A stretch of 10,999 bases of DNA from Lachnoclostridium sp. UBA933 (GCA_002293545.1 DBDL01000080.1:14336-25334), one strand, 5' to 3'; numbered from the stretch's first letter, positions 1 through 8,071 are shown. Notes: generated from the letters alone by a model not told the origin. Made by a program: numbers and translations.

Positions 1-664
1 GAAAGTGGATTCGATTATTACTGCCGTCGGAACGCCGAAAGTAAAAAAAGGGGATAACGTAAAAAAAGGGGATATCCTGATCAGCGGCTTTGTAAAAATG
101 ACGGACGACAATAACGAAGTCGTAGGAAGGACGGCTGTTCCGGCATCGGGAAGCGTCATTGTTGCCGCAGAGGTACCGTTTGAGAAAAAAATCCCGAAAT
201 CCTACCAGAAGAAAGTAACCGCAGGCTCCACAAAAACAATTTATGATATCGAATTATTCGGGCTGGCTTTTTCCCTGAAAAATCCTTTAAAACATTTGGA
301 TAAATCATATAAATATGATATAATAACAACGGTGTGCGTAGATGAGCCTTTTGAAGGATTTGATTTTCCGGTTACGGTATATAAAAAAGAGTGTACGCCA
401 TATGAGCGCATAACGGCAGAATACACGAAAGAAGAAGCGTTAAAGGAATGTGAAAAGGCATTTGACAGATATTTATCAGAATTAAAAAATAGTAACTGTG
501 AAATTATAGACTACAGCGGAATTTTTGACAAAACGGCAGATGGATATCTATTAACAGGCAAAACAAAAGGGTTGTTTACCCAAACGGAGCAAAAGAAAAT
601 AGAGAAGCAAAAAATGAAAAAGAAGAAACGGAGAGAAGACACGAAGGATGGAGAAAATCATTGA
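1..664 (+). CDS. yqfD: Sporulation protein YqfD, C-terminal part (5' end outside window)
   Basis: The frame is open from the first base of the window, so this is the C-terminal ~220 residues of a longer protein; the GTG at 5 is an internal valine, not the start. YqfD-family proteins are usually about 400 residues, membrane-bound and expressed in sporulation. The visible part begins with the family's typical lipoyl-like segment (VGTPKVKKGDNVKKGDILISG region) followed by a beta-rich region and an acidic/lysine-rich helix (TKEEALKECEKAFDRYL). The last ~25 residues are an unusually basic tail (KKIEKQKMKKKKRRED). The stop TGA (662-664) lies inside phoH, giving a 17-nt overlap and implying co-transcription. 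In Bacillus subtilis yqfD also lies directly before phoH, which supports the call. Molecular function is not established; the assignment rests on sequence pattern and context. Confidence 0.88.
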   Translation, partial: KVDSIITAVGTPKVKKGDNVKKGDILISGFVKMTDDNNEVVGRTAVPASGSVIVAAEVPFEKKIPKSYQKKVTAGSTKTIYDIELFGLAFSLKNPLKHLDKSYKYDIITTVCVDEPFEGFDFPVTVYKKECTPYERITAEYTKEEALKECEKAFDRYLSELKNSNCEIIDYSGIFDKTADGYLLTGKTKGLFTQTEQKKIEKQKMKKKKRREDTKDGENH

Positions 665-1700
665 ACTTTCAGTCGAGCATGAAAAAAACATATTCGGGGG
701 ACTGGATTCCCATATTAAAAAGATAGAAAAGAGCCTCCATGTCGATGTCATTGCCCGCGACGGTCATATTGCCGTAGTCGGCGAGGAATCAAAATGTGAA
801 AAAGCAATTCGTACATTGGAAGAATTAAAGAAGCTGTCCGAGCAGGGCAATAGGGTAACCGAGCAAAATGTCAATTATATATTGGACCTGGTGAAGTCAA
901 ACGAGCCGGGTTCCGTTGCGGATTTGGATAAGGATTTAATCTGCAATACATTGTCCGGGAAACCAATCAAACCGAAAACACTGGGACAAAAAAATTATGT
1001 GGATGCCATGCGCCATAAAATGATGGTATTCGGAATCGGACCGGCGGGTACCGGAAAAACATATTTGGCGATGGCAATGGCAATCCATGCCTTTAAAAAT
1101 GATAACGTCGGGAAAATCATTTTAACAAGACCGGCAATTGAAGCGGGCGAGAACTTGGGATTTTTGCCGGGGGACTTGCAGAGTAAAATTGACCCGTATC
1201 TTCGGCCCTTATATGACGCCTTATATCAGATTATGGGGGCGGAAAGTTTTGTGAAGAATACGGAAAAAGGATTGATTGAAGTGGCACCCTTAGCATATAT
1301 GCGCGGACGGACGCTGGATAATGCTTTTATCATATTGGATGAGGCACAAAACACAACCCCCGCACAGATGAAAATGTTTTTGACCCGTATCGGATTCGGA
1401 TCAAAAGTCGTCGTAACGGGTGACTTAACACAAAAGGATTTACCTTACGGCGTAAAAAGCGGGTTGGATGAAGCAGTCAAGATTCTAAGCCCGATTGAAG
1501 AAATCGGATTTTCCCATCTGACAAATAAAGATGTCGTCCGCCATCCGCTGGTTCAAAAAATCGTTCATGCCTATGAAAAAAATGAGGCAAAAACCCGTTT
1601 CCGGAATGAGCGGAACAGACCGTTATCCAGAGAGAACCGAAAGTCTTATACGGCGAAAAGCCATATGAAATCAACGAAAAGGCAGGAGAAACCGGAGTGA
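648..1700 (+). CDS. phoH: PhoH family P-loop ATPase
   Basis: 350 residues, slightly longer than the usual ~320 of PhoH. The P-loop is GPAGTGKT at residues 131-138 and the Walker B/DEAQ-like motif is IILDEAQN at 228-235; downstream VVVTGDLTQKDLP (254-266) and GLDEA are characteristic of this helicase-like ATPase family. Residues 1-100 form the N-terminal region seen in the Firmicute PhoH associated with YbeY. The C-terminal ~35 residues are basic and low in conservation, which explains the extra length. PhoH proteins are cytoplasmic, bind ATP and are thought to act on RNA, often next to the endoribonuclease YbeY. The ATG at 648 is inside the end of yqfD, with purine-rich AGAAG at 634-638 as the probable ribosome-binding site. 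It overlaps ybeY by four bases, so the two are probably translationally coupled. Confidence 0.95.
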   Translation: MEKIIELSVEHEKNIFGGLDSHIKKIEKSLHVDVIARDGHIAVVGEESKCEKAIRTLEELKKLSEQGNRVTEQNVNYILDLVKSNEPGSVADLDKDLICNTLSGKPIKPKTLGQKNYVDAMRHKMMVFGIGPAGTGKTYLAMAMAIHAFKNDNVGKIILTRPAIEAGENLGFLPGDLQSKIDPYLRPLYDALYQIMGAESFVKNTEKGLIEVAPLAYMRGRTLDNAFIILDEAQNTTPAQMKMFLTRIGFGSKVVVTGDLTQKDLPYGVKSGLDEAVKILSPIEEIGFSHLTNKDVVRHPLVQKIVHAYEKNEAKTRFRNERNRPLSRENRKSYTAKSHMKSTKRQEKPE

Positions 1701-2194
1701 CAGTATTCTTTGAAAACGAAACGGACGAAGCTTTTTTATTTTCACCGCAGGAGCAGGTTAAGGTACTGGTTCAGGCAGTATGCGGTTATTTTAAATGTCC
1801 TTATGAAACGGAGATCAGCATACTTTTGGTTTCGGAAGATACGATACGCAAAATGAATAGGGAGTTTCGTGCAATTGACCGTAAAACGGACGTACTGTCT
1901 TTTCCGATGAGTGATTTCAGGAAACCGTCATGCTGGACGGATGAATTATTTTTGAGTACCCAAAGTATATCTCCGGAAACGAACGAGCTTCTATTGGGGG
2001 ATATCGTGCTCTGTCCCGAAATCATAAAGCGGCAGGCAAAGGAGTACGGACACAGTGAAGAACGTGAATTTTCTTTTTTAGTCGTACACAGCCTGTTACA
2101 TTTGCTCGGTTTTGACCATCAGGAAGAGAAAGAACGGCTTTGTATGGAAGAGAAGCAAAAGGATATTTTAAACCGTTGTCATATTAACCGATAG
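1697..2194 (+). CDS. ybeY: Endoribonuclease YbeY (rRNA maturation, zinc-dependent)
   Basis: 165 residues, the normal size. The zinc site is the signature HSLLHLLGFDH at residues 131-141, giving His131, His135 and His141. Further family motifs are NREFRAIDRKTDVLSFP (54-70) and LLLGDIVLCPEII (98-110). YbeY is a cytoplasmic single-strand-specific endoribonuclease needed for 16S rRNA 3'-end maturation and ribosome quality control. The start is a GTG at 1697 overlapping the phoH stop (GTGA), with AGGAG at 1684-1688 eight bases upstream; this short overlap points to coupling with phoH. Between the FPM motif and GDI there is an insertion (about 25 residues, including KPSCWTDELFLSTQS) of the kind seen in clostridial homologues. 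Downstream there is no dgkA, cdd or era. Confidence 0.95.
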   Translation: MTVFFENETDEAFLFSPQEQVKVLVQAVCGYFKCPYETEISILLVSEDTIRKMNREFRAIDRKTDVLSFPMSDFRKPSCWTDELFLSTQSISPETNELLLGDIVLCPEIIKRQAKEYGHSEEREFSFLVVHSLLHLLGFDHQEEKERLCMEEKQKDILNRCHINR

Positions 2195-2255
2195 CAGCAT
2201 TTACGGGTGTTTTTCATGATTAAATTTACAGATATTGAAATATGCTAAGGGTACC

Positions 2256-2270
2256 ACTTCAATCTGAAGT
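2256..2270. promoter_or_regulatory. Small perfect dyad upstream of the DUF3048 gene
   Basis: ACTTCA (2256-2261), three-base spacer ATC, TGAAGT (2265-2270): a perfect 6-bp inverted repeat. It lies 18 bases before the preferred ATG at 2289 and just before the Shine-Dalgarno. No run of T follows, so it is not a standard terminator. It could be an operator or a short hairpin near the ribosome-binding site. I see no convincing -35/-10 pair in 2195-2255. A 6-bp dyad can arise by chance, so confidence is low. Confidence 0.3.
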
Positions 2271-2288
2271 TACATGAAGGAGAAAGCA

Positions 2289-3464
2289 ATGGATTTGGAA
2301 CAAAAGGAAGAGAAAAAATCAAATAAAAAATGGAAGGTTATTATACCGGTTATTGCAGTGCTGTTGCTCACAACATTATTTTTTATTGTGTTTGCACTAT
2401 GGAGTACGAGAGAAGAAGAGCTGCCGGTGCCTGCACCGACGCCGGCATTCACGCCGGCACCAACCATATTGCCGACCCCGGTTCCGACACCTGTACCGAC
2501 ACCTGCCCCTCCCAAAGGGAAAGTGAAGAGTACGATGACAGGCAAGTGGATTCCAAAGAGCACCGCCCAAAAAAGACCGTATGCGGTTATGATTGATAAT
2601 ATCGGGTATGCCGCAATGAATCAAAGGGGTACTGCCAATGCCGATATTTTATACGAAGCGTTAGCCGAGGGCGGGATTACCCGTATGATGGCAGTATATC
2701 AAGACCCGGACAAGGTGGTAAAAATCGGTCCGGTCAGGAGTGCAAGGCATTATTATGCGAGCTTTGCCAGTGAATGGAATGCTCTTTTCTGTCATTTCGG
2801 ACATACAAAGTATGCCCTCAGTAAGATTGCCCAATTGAACATTGACAATATCAGCGGTCTTCAAGGCATTGGCAGTCTGGCTTATACGAGGGACTATGCC
2901 TACCGTGAGCCGCACAATGTCTTTGCAAACGGTGAAAATATGATACGGAGTGCCAAAGGCTTAAAGTACACACAAAAGCAAAACATCAAGAAAACGGCAA
3001 AGCATTTTTACTTCTATAATGAAGATACGGATATCGAAGGAAAAACGCCGAAAAAGACAAAGAAAGCACTGGATTTGACCGTTCCGTTTTCTGAATACTC
3101 CACCGTATGGCTAAAATATAATAAAAAGAAAAAGGTGTATGAAAAGTATGAGTACGGCGTAAAGCATATGGATCATGCTTCTAATAAACAGCTTGCTTTC
3201 AAGAATGTATTGATCCAGTTGGTAGAAGAAAGGGACATTGACCGCAACGGATACCAAACGATGTCGATTCATAAAAAGCGGGGGAACGGTTATTATATCA
3301 CGAACGGAAAAATGGTTGCCATTGAATGGACAAAAGATGAGCTTAAGAGAAGAATGTGTTACAAATACGATAAAAATAATAAAACAGTCAGAATCAATCC
3401 GGGGAAGACATATATTGCAGTCTATCCAACCAGTCGGAAGAATTTGATACGATTTAACCGATAG
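2289..3464 (+). CDS. Membrane-anchored DUF3048 (YerB-like) protein
   Basis: 391 residues from ATG 2289, chosen over the in-frame ATG at 2274 because GAAGGAG (2276-2282) lies six bases before 2289. Layout: short charged N-terminus, one hydrophobic segment at about 17-38 (signal anchor, no lipobox cysteine), a Pro/Thr/Ala linker at 46-75, then an extracytoplasmic DUF3048 domain. Family hallmarks are RPYAVMIDN (96-104), ADILYEALAEGGITRMMAVY (118-137) and KIGPVRSAR (145-153), followed by the C-terminal basic beta-rich half. Bacillus YerB belongs here; the biochemical role is unknown, though an envelope location is clear. The gene sits 94 bases after ybeY and 22 bases before a lipid flippase, probably in one transcript with it, which suggests a cell-wall connection (inference). 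It differs from YerB in being an uncleaved anchor and not a lipoprotein. Confidence 0.88.
   Translation: MDLEQKEEKKSNKKWKVIIPVIAVLLLTTLFFIVFALWSTREEELPVPAPTPAFTPAPTILPTPVPTPVPTPAPPKGKVKSTMTGKWIPKSTAQKRPYAVMIDNIGYAAMNQRGTANADILYEALAEGGITRMMAVYQDPDKVVKIGPVRSARHYYASFASEWNALFCHFGHTKYALSKIAQLNIDNISGLQGIGSLAYTRDYAYREPHNVFANGENMIRSAKGLKYTQKQNIKKTAKHFYFYNEDTDIEGKTPKKTKKALDLTVPFSEYSTVWLKYNKKKKVYEKYEYGVKHMDHASNKQLAFKNVLIQLVEERDIDRNGYQTMSIHKKRGNGYYITNGKMVAIEWTKDELKRRMCYKYDKNNKTVRINPGKTYIAVYPTSRKNLIRFNR
2424..2513 (+). repeat. Degenerate Pro-Thr codon repeat (PTP/PAP linker)
   Basis: This encodes the linker of the DUF3048 protein (residues 46-75), rich in PTP, PAP and PVP triplets. At the DNA level CCGACACCTG occurs twice near 2485-2505, and ACGCCGGCA occurs twice with a three-base spacer near 2440-2460. 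Such linkers usually span the cell wall or separate a membrane anchor from a globular domain. The repetition makes the stretch a plausible site of length variation between strains. Confidence 0.7.
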
Positions 3465-3486
3465 GTATTTATACTTGGGAGGAAAA

Positions 3487-5127
3487 ATGAGTCAGCAAAC
3501 GAAAGACGGAAAAAACTTTTTAAAGCAAGGCGGTATTCTGGCGGGCGCTTCGATATTGGTTCGTTTTATCGGCATGATTTACCGTATACCGATGGCGAAT
3601 ATTATCGGAGAGGAAGGGAACGGCATTTATGCGGTCGCCTTTGAACTATATGATATGATTCTGATTATCTCATCTTATAGTCTGCCGCTTGCTTTGTCAA
3701 AAATTATTTCCGCATTTACGGTAAAACGGCAATATAAAAATATCGGAAAAACATTCCGTCTGGCAAGCATTTTTGCTTTTGTGTCCGGGGGTGTTTTCGG
3801 TACGCTTTTATTTTTTGGGGCAGGATTTATCGAAGAAGCTTTTTATAATAAATACAGCGGGATTCATATTCCGCTGAAAATATTGGCGCCGACGATTTTT
3901 ATCGTTGCCTTTCTTGGGGTTTTCCGCGGATTCTTTCAAGGGAAAAAAACAATGATACCGACTGCCGTATCCCAGGTGCTGGAGCAGATCGTGAATGCCG
4001 CCGCCAGTATTATCTGTGCCTATACTTTTATACGGATATACAAGGATACCGAATATGAAAGTGCATGGGGAGCCGCCGGCGGTACGGCGGGAACATGTCT
4101 TGGCGCACTTCTTGCCCTGTTGTTTCTGTTTTTTTTGTACAGGCTTTACCGCCCGCTCAAAAGAAAGCAGGAGCGAAGAGATCATAGTCAGACCATTGCT
4201 TCCGGCGGTCAAATATTATTGGTATTACTGGCAACGATTTTTCCCATCATTCTGAGCCAGACCGTCTACCAAATCAGCGGTATCATTGATATGAAAATAT
4301 TTCAGGATATTATGGGATTAAAGGGATATGCCGACTCGGTAATCCGTTCCCTGACCGGAATCTACAGTTCCAAATACCGCCTGTTATGCGGGGTGCCGAT
4401 TGCGATTTCTACGGCAATTGCCACTTCCATGATTCCCAGTATCGTAACCTCATATACCAACCGGGATATCCGGAGCGTCAAGGATAAAACAGCGGAGAGC
4501 GTTAAGTTTAATATGATGATTGCTTTTCCGTGTGCCGTCGGACTGGCGGTATTGGGACAACCTATTATCCGGATGCTTTTTCCCGGTTCCGATTACGTAT
4601 TGGGCGGCAGATTCATGATTGCCGGTTCCGCCTCCATCATTTTCTTTTCGTTGTCAAATGTAACCGGCGGAGCACTTCAGAGCATCAATAAAATGAGATT
4701 ACCGGTGATTCACTCGGCAATCTCACTGCTTTTGCATATTACGATTCTGCTTGCTTTATTAAAATTCACGGACTTAGGCGGTTATGCACTGATTATTGCT
4801 AATGTTACATTTCCGATACCGGTATTCCTGATGAACTTTGCCGCCTTAAAAAAATACATAGGATACCGTCAGGAATTGCTCAAAACCATTTTTGTCGCTT
4901 TTTCCGCATCGTTATGGATGGCATTGGCAATTGCTGCGGTTTACTGGCCGCTGGGACGGATTACGTCATCGGCTGTTTTGCTGTCCCTGTCGTCGCTTGC
5001 TGTTGCTGTTTTCGCTTATTTTGCGGTTTATATCAAACTAAGAGGTGTTTCCAAAACAGAACTGTTTGACTTCCCGATGGGCAGGAGAATGTATCTTCTT
5101 GCTCATAAAATGCATCTGATGAAGTAG
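3487..5127 (+). CDS. SpoVB/MurJ (YtgP)-type lipid-linked oligosaccharide flippase
   Basis: 546 residues, the size of Bacillus YtgP/MurJ (about 540). It is a polytopic membrane protein of the MOP (MATE-like) superfamily, with many hydrophobic segments from residue 14 to 515, probably 14 helices. The N-terminal signature (LVRFIGMIYRIPMANIIGEEGNGIYAVAF, residues 24-52) is diagnostic of the SpoVB/YtgP group; LQSINKMRLPV (397-407) is the typical segment later in the fold. The expected role is to flip lipid II or a related lipid-linked precursor across the cytoplasmic membrane for peptidoglycan or spore cortex synthesis. The ATG at 3487 is preferred because GGGAGG (3477-3482) precedes it; the upstream in-frame TTG at 3475 overlaps this Shine-Dalgarno. 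Whether it is the vegetative MurJ or a SpoVB paralogue cannot be decided here. No terminator is visible in the 12 bases before the convergent recombinase relic. Confidence 0.9.
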   Translation: MSQQTKDGKNFLKQGGILAGASILVRFIGMIYRIPMANIIGEEGNGIYAVAFELYDMILIISSYSLPLALSKIISAFTVKRQYKNIGKTFRLASIFAFVSGGVFGTLLFFGAGFIEEAFYNKYSGIHIPLKILAPTIFIVAFLGVFRGFFQGKKTMIPTAVSQVLEQIVNAAASIICAYTFIRIYKDTEYESAWGAAGGTAGTCLGALLALLFLFFLYRLYRPLKRKQERRDHSQTIASGGQILLVLLATIFPIILSQTVYQISGIIDMKIFQDIMGLKGYADSVIRSLTGIYSSKYRLLCGVPIAISTAIATSMIPSIVTSYTNRDIRSVKDKTAESVKFNMMIAFPCAVGLAVLGQPIIRMLFPGSDYVLGGRFMIAGSASIIFFSLSNVTGGALQSINKMRLPVIHSAISLLLHITILLALLKFTDLGGYALIIANVTFPIPVFLMNFAALKKYIGYRQELLKTIFVAFSASLWMALAIAAVYWPLGRITSSAVLLSLSSLAVAVFAYFAVYIKLRGVSKTELFDFPMGRRMYLLAHKMHLMK

Positions 5128-5139
5128 GCGGTATGCTGC

Positions 5140-6198
5140 TTAATTATCCCGAAGCGTTACGGCTTTTGCAGCTCTGCGTTTGCGGTCCTCATCCAGCGCC
5201 GCTTAATGCTTTCTGGTCGTATTGACATCACTGTGTCCAAGGACTTCCGCGACAAGATAGATATCCCCGGTTTCCCGGTACAATGCCGTTCCGTAAGTGC
5301 TTCGCAGTTTATGCGGCGTAATGTGTTTGACCCCGGTAACATGCCCGGCACAATCATTCACGAGGTTTTCAACTGACTGAACACAGATGCGTCTTTTTTG
5401 AGCGGAGAGGAAAAGGGCATGTTCATGACCGGATTTTGATTCAAGATTCTCTCTTTCCTTTATATAATGGGAGAGTGCGGAAGCAACTTCTTCACCAAAA
5501 TAAACAAAATCCTCTTTACCGCCTTTTCTCAGGATTTTAATTCGGTTATTGCGGAAATCCACGTCTTCTATGTCCAATCCCACACATTCGGATACCCGGA
5601 TGCCCGTACCCAAAAGAAGTGTGAAAATCGCAAGGTTCCTTACCTTGTTTTTTTCAAAATATACCTTTTTCATACCGGAAAGAGAGGCGGCTCCATGCTC
5701 TACATAATCAAGGAGCATGGCAACCTCATCATAGTCCAGCCGAACGATTTCTTTTTCATGAAGTCTTGGCATGTCTAGGGCGATAGTAGGGTTGTTTTGA
5801 ATCATTTCGCGCTTGTGGTAATAGGAAAAAAAGCTTCTCAATGCGGCAAGCTTGCGGTGAATGCCCCTTTCTCCGTTTGTATGTGTCTTGCCGCTTTTGT
5901 CCGTATAGTATTTCAAATATTACAAATACTCTTCAATATCGACGGATTTTAAATTCTCCAAATCTTCCAATGAAATATCACGAAGCTCCTTATTCTTAAA
6001 AGAAGCATTTGTTTCTTTTAAGAAATTGAAAAACAGCCGGATATCATAGGCATAAGAAATCCTTGTTTTGGTTAATGCCGTTATCTCTAAAGCACGAAAA
6101 TAATCCTTGACAAACCCCGGCAGTGTCGAAAGAACCTCCCGAAGCTTACGTATATTTTTTATTGCCGCTTCTTCATGATATGTCGTCTTTGATTTCAT
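5140..6198 (-). pseudogene. Tyrosine recombinase (XerC/XerD-like) broken by two in-frame TAA stops
   Basis: Read from ATG 6198 (GGAG at 6206-6209, seven-base spacing), the frame runs 352 codons to TAA at 5140-5142, with two internal ochre stops. Codons 1-92 are a SAM-like N-terminal DNA-binding domain ending DIEEYL. The first TAA is at 5920-5922, where related proteins have, from memory, glutamate (EEYL-E-YLKYY). The frame continues without shift through the catalytic domain: Arg201 (GTGIRVSE), Lys225 (LRKGGK), His296/Arg299 (HKLR) and His322 (LGHSDV) are all present. The second TAA, at 5203-5205 (codon 332), directly follows TTRKH, exactly at the nucleophilic tyrosine. Behind it the frame still encodes a family-like tail, AALDEDRKRRAAKAVTLRDN. 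Both changes fit single substitutions (GAA to TAA, TAT/TAC to TAA). The gene should not make an active recombinase; absence of frameshifts suggests recent loss. Confidence 0.9.
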
Positions 6199-6227
6199 AG
6201 CAATACTCCGTTGATGTTACTCGGTTT

Positions 6228-6278
6228 TTAACGTAATCGCTGCATGTCCGCAGCGATAGCAGGGTTGTTTTGAATCAA
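6228..6278 (-). pseudogene. Relic of a second tyrosine recombinase, abutting the chemoreceptor stop
   Basis: On the minus strand this stretch reads [16 protein letters not shown] then stop, matching MIQNNPTIALDMPRLH inside the neighbouring recombinase (minus strand, around 5760-5806). At DNA level 5781-5804 and 6254-6277 agree in 23 of 24 bases, and the match extends collinearly to 31 of 36 (5769-5804 versus 6242-6277). Most differences preserve the codon or give mild changes, as expected for a once-coding copy. The fragment has no start and is stopped on both sides in this frame (TAA at 6279-6281 and 6228-6230). It overlaps the TGA of the chemoreceptor gene. It is either the remnant of a partial tandem duplication or of a separate lost recombinase. 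Confidence 0.75.
6236..6257 (-). terminator. 8-bp perfect hairpin after the chemoreceptor gene, possible weak terminator
   Basis: ATCGCTGC (6236-6243), six-base loop, GCAGCGAT (6250-6257): a perfect 8-bp stem 18 bases beyond the chemoreceptor stop. In the chemoreceptor direction the stem is followed by TACGTTAAAAACC, so the usual T-run is absent. It could be a weak or factor-aided terminator, an mRNA 3'-end stabiliser, or a palindrome that arose within the recombinase relic it overlaps. Confidence 0.4.
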
Positions 6279-8071
6279 TTATCGTCCATGATAAAGTTTT
6301 GGATGATACTGCTGAGATCGTTTGAACATTTATATACCGTATCGCTCGTATCCTTGATTTGCTGTACCATACCGTTAATGTGTTCTGTCGACGCAAGCAT
6401 TTCTTCCGAGGAAGCAGAGGTTTCTTCGGAAACGGCAGAAAGATTATCCACTAAGCCGGTAATTTCCGTAAATTCATGGCTTATATTCTTTCCGGAGTCT
6501 TCCAGTACCTGAATGTTTTGATTAATCTGTTTTGTAGCTGCTACGATTTCTTCATATTTTGTTTTGGTATCGGCAACGCTTGTATTTTGCTTGTCCACAC
6601 CTTCCTTCACGATACTGCTCTGTGTCATTGCCCTGTCACGGTTGCTTCTTAGTTCGTCAAGCATACCGTCGATTAAATTGACAGATTCTGCGGATTGTTC
6701 TGCCAATGTCCGTATTTCACCTGCCACGACGGCAAAACCTCTGCCGGACTCGCCTGCTCTGGCGGCCTCGATACTGGCATTGAGTGAAAGAAGATTTGTC
6801 TGACTGGCAATATCCGAAATCAATTGACTGGCTTCACTTATTTTTTCCGTACTTGCACTGATGTTTTCTATCACATTAAAGATATTCTCAAACGCTTTCG
6901 TGTTTTGCTCTGTGATTTGAAGTAAATGATTGATATTTTCCATTCCGACCAAAGTAGCCTGTTCAATATTACTGCTTTCCTCTGCCAAATCATTTGTCGT
7001 ATCCGTAATCTCCGACATGACCTTATTCAGGTTATTCATATCCACCGCAAGGGTTTCCGTATCATTTGCATGGCTTACGGTGCCGTTTGTCAGATCATTC
7101 AAAGCGTCATGCATATTTTTGATTGTTGAATTCATATCTGTGGCGGATTGGTTCATCACTTCCGACGATGCCGACAACTGCCCGGACGAACCTTTTAGGC
7201 TTGAAATGATATTTTTGAAGTTATAGAATAAGGTGTTTTCACTTTTTGAAAGCTTGCCCAGTTCATCTTTACTCTTTAAGGAAGATGGGGTAATGGATAA
7301 ATTGTTATTTGCCAGCTGTACCATGTCGGCATTAAGCTTTTTGATATTTTTACGAAAGTATATGGCAATATAAAACGCAAGCAGCAATGAAACAATAAAC
7401 ACAACCGCACCAATAACAGCCATCCGGATGACACGGTCTGTTATATCATTCTTAAGCTGATTTCCGCTGTATTGACTATATAAAGCGAGAAGATCGGTAA
7501 TAGAATTGAGATGTTCTCTTGTGACATCGAATTTTTCCAATCTTTTTATAAAATTCCCCGTGTGTGCCTTGACATCATAAGATCTTCGCCAATCCGCATA
7601 ATCGGTTTCAAAGGCTTCCGTAATTTCTTTGATGGTTTGTTTTTTTTCAAGCATCCCGTCCGGGTCTTCCGCATTTTCCGAACCGTTGATCAAAATAAAT
7701 AAATCACGTGTCGTATAAAAATCATATAGCTGCGGGTCTGATTTCAAAATTTCTGTGGCTTCTTGAAAACGTTCGGTTACCTGATCAATATTTTCATTAA
7801 AATCGGCAACGAGATCATCTTTTTCTGCCTGTTCTAAATCATCCCAATTATCATTTAAAATACGTTCGGATACCGCTGCCTGATAATAATCCCGGTCGGC
7901 ATTCAAAATCAAACTGTCAATCTGATACAGCCGATCATTAAATATTATTTCGGTATCCTCATAAATCTGAATCTGCTCCATACTGGAAATCGTCACAAAT
8001 ACGGCAAGTGTAATTACTAAAGGTGTCAACATAATAAGAAGTTTGAATGTAATATTTCTGTTCTTAATCAC
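6275..8071 (-). CDS. Methyl-accepting chemotaxis protein (transmembrane chemoreceptor)
   Basis: 598 residues: short cytoplasmic N-terminus, TM1 about 10-30, an extracytoplasmic helical sensor domain about 31-215, TM2 about 216-238, HAMP linker about 239-290, then a long coiled-coil signalling domain. The hairpin tip is [44 protein letters not shown] (421-460), the most conserved chemoreceptor sequence and the site of CheA/CheW contact. Possible methylation regions are rich in Glu/Gln/Ser/Ala, for example [17 protein letters not shown] (545-561). Ligand is unknown. Start GTG at 8071 is the only sensible one, with AAAGGGGG nine bases upstream; the frame above it has no other start. It stands alone, with no che or flagellar gene in the window, and is divergent from the sulfotransferase. 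It has its own extended -10 promoter. The C-terminus looks complete, although its stop codon falls in sequence shared with the recombinase. Confidence 0.95.
   Translation of the reverse strand: MIKNRNITFKLLIMLTPLVITLAVFVTISSMEQIQIYEDTEIIFNDRLYQIDSLILNADRDYYQAAVSERILNDNWDDLEQAEKDDLVADFNENIDQVTERFQEATEILKSDPQLYDFYTTRDLFILINGSENAEDPDGMLEKKQTIKEITEAFETDYADWRRSYDVKAHTGNFIKRLEKFDVTREHLNSITDLLALYSQYSGNQLKNDITDRVIRMAVIGAVVFIVSLLLAFYIAIYFRKNIKKLNADMVQLANNNLSITPSSLKSKDELGKLSKSENTLFYNFKNIISSLKGSSGQLSASSEVMNQSATDMNSTIKNMHDALNDLTNGTVSHANDTETLAVDMNNLNKVMSEITDTTNDLAEESSNIEQATLVGMENINHLLQITEQNTKAFENIFNVIENISASTEKISEASQLISDIASQTNLLSLNASIEAARAGESGRGFAVVAGEIRTLAEQSAESVNLIDGMLDELRSNRDRAMTQSSIVKEGVDKQNTSVADTKTKYEEIVAATKQINQNIQVLEDSGKNISHEFTEITGLVDNLSAVSEETSASSEEMLASTEHINGMVQQIKDTSDTVYKCSNDLSSIIQNFIMDDN

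Noticed and set aside
2270..2563. Minus-strand ORF with Gly-Val-Gly-Thr repeats
   Set aside because: It is the antisense of the Pro/Thr linker of the DUF3048 gene; no ribosome-binding site and no family resemblance.
3808..4212. 134-residue minus-strand ORF inside the flippase gene
   Set aside because: Antisense shadow of a well-supported membrane protein gene, with no start signal or recognisable domain.
5128..5160. Terminator between the flippase gene and the convergent recombinase
   Set aside because: The gap is 12 bases and I could find no GC-rich stem followed by T residues on either strand.
5140..6198. TAA read as an amino acid (genetic recoding) to explain the two stops in the recombinase
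   Set aside because: The other long genes in the window (about 3,000 codons) contain no in-frame TAA, the metalloprotease gene ends with TAA fused to the next Shine-Dalgarno, and the two positions would be expected to hold different residues (Glu and Tyr).
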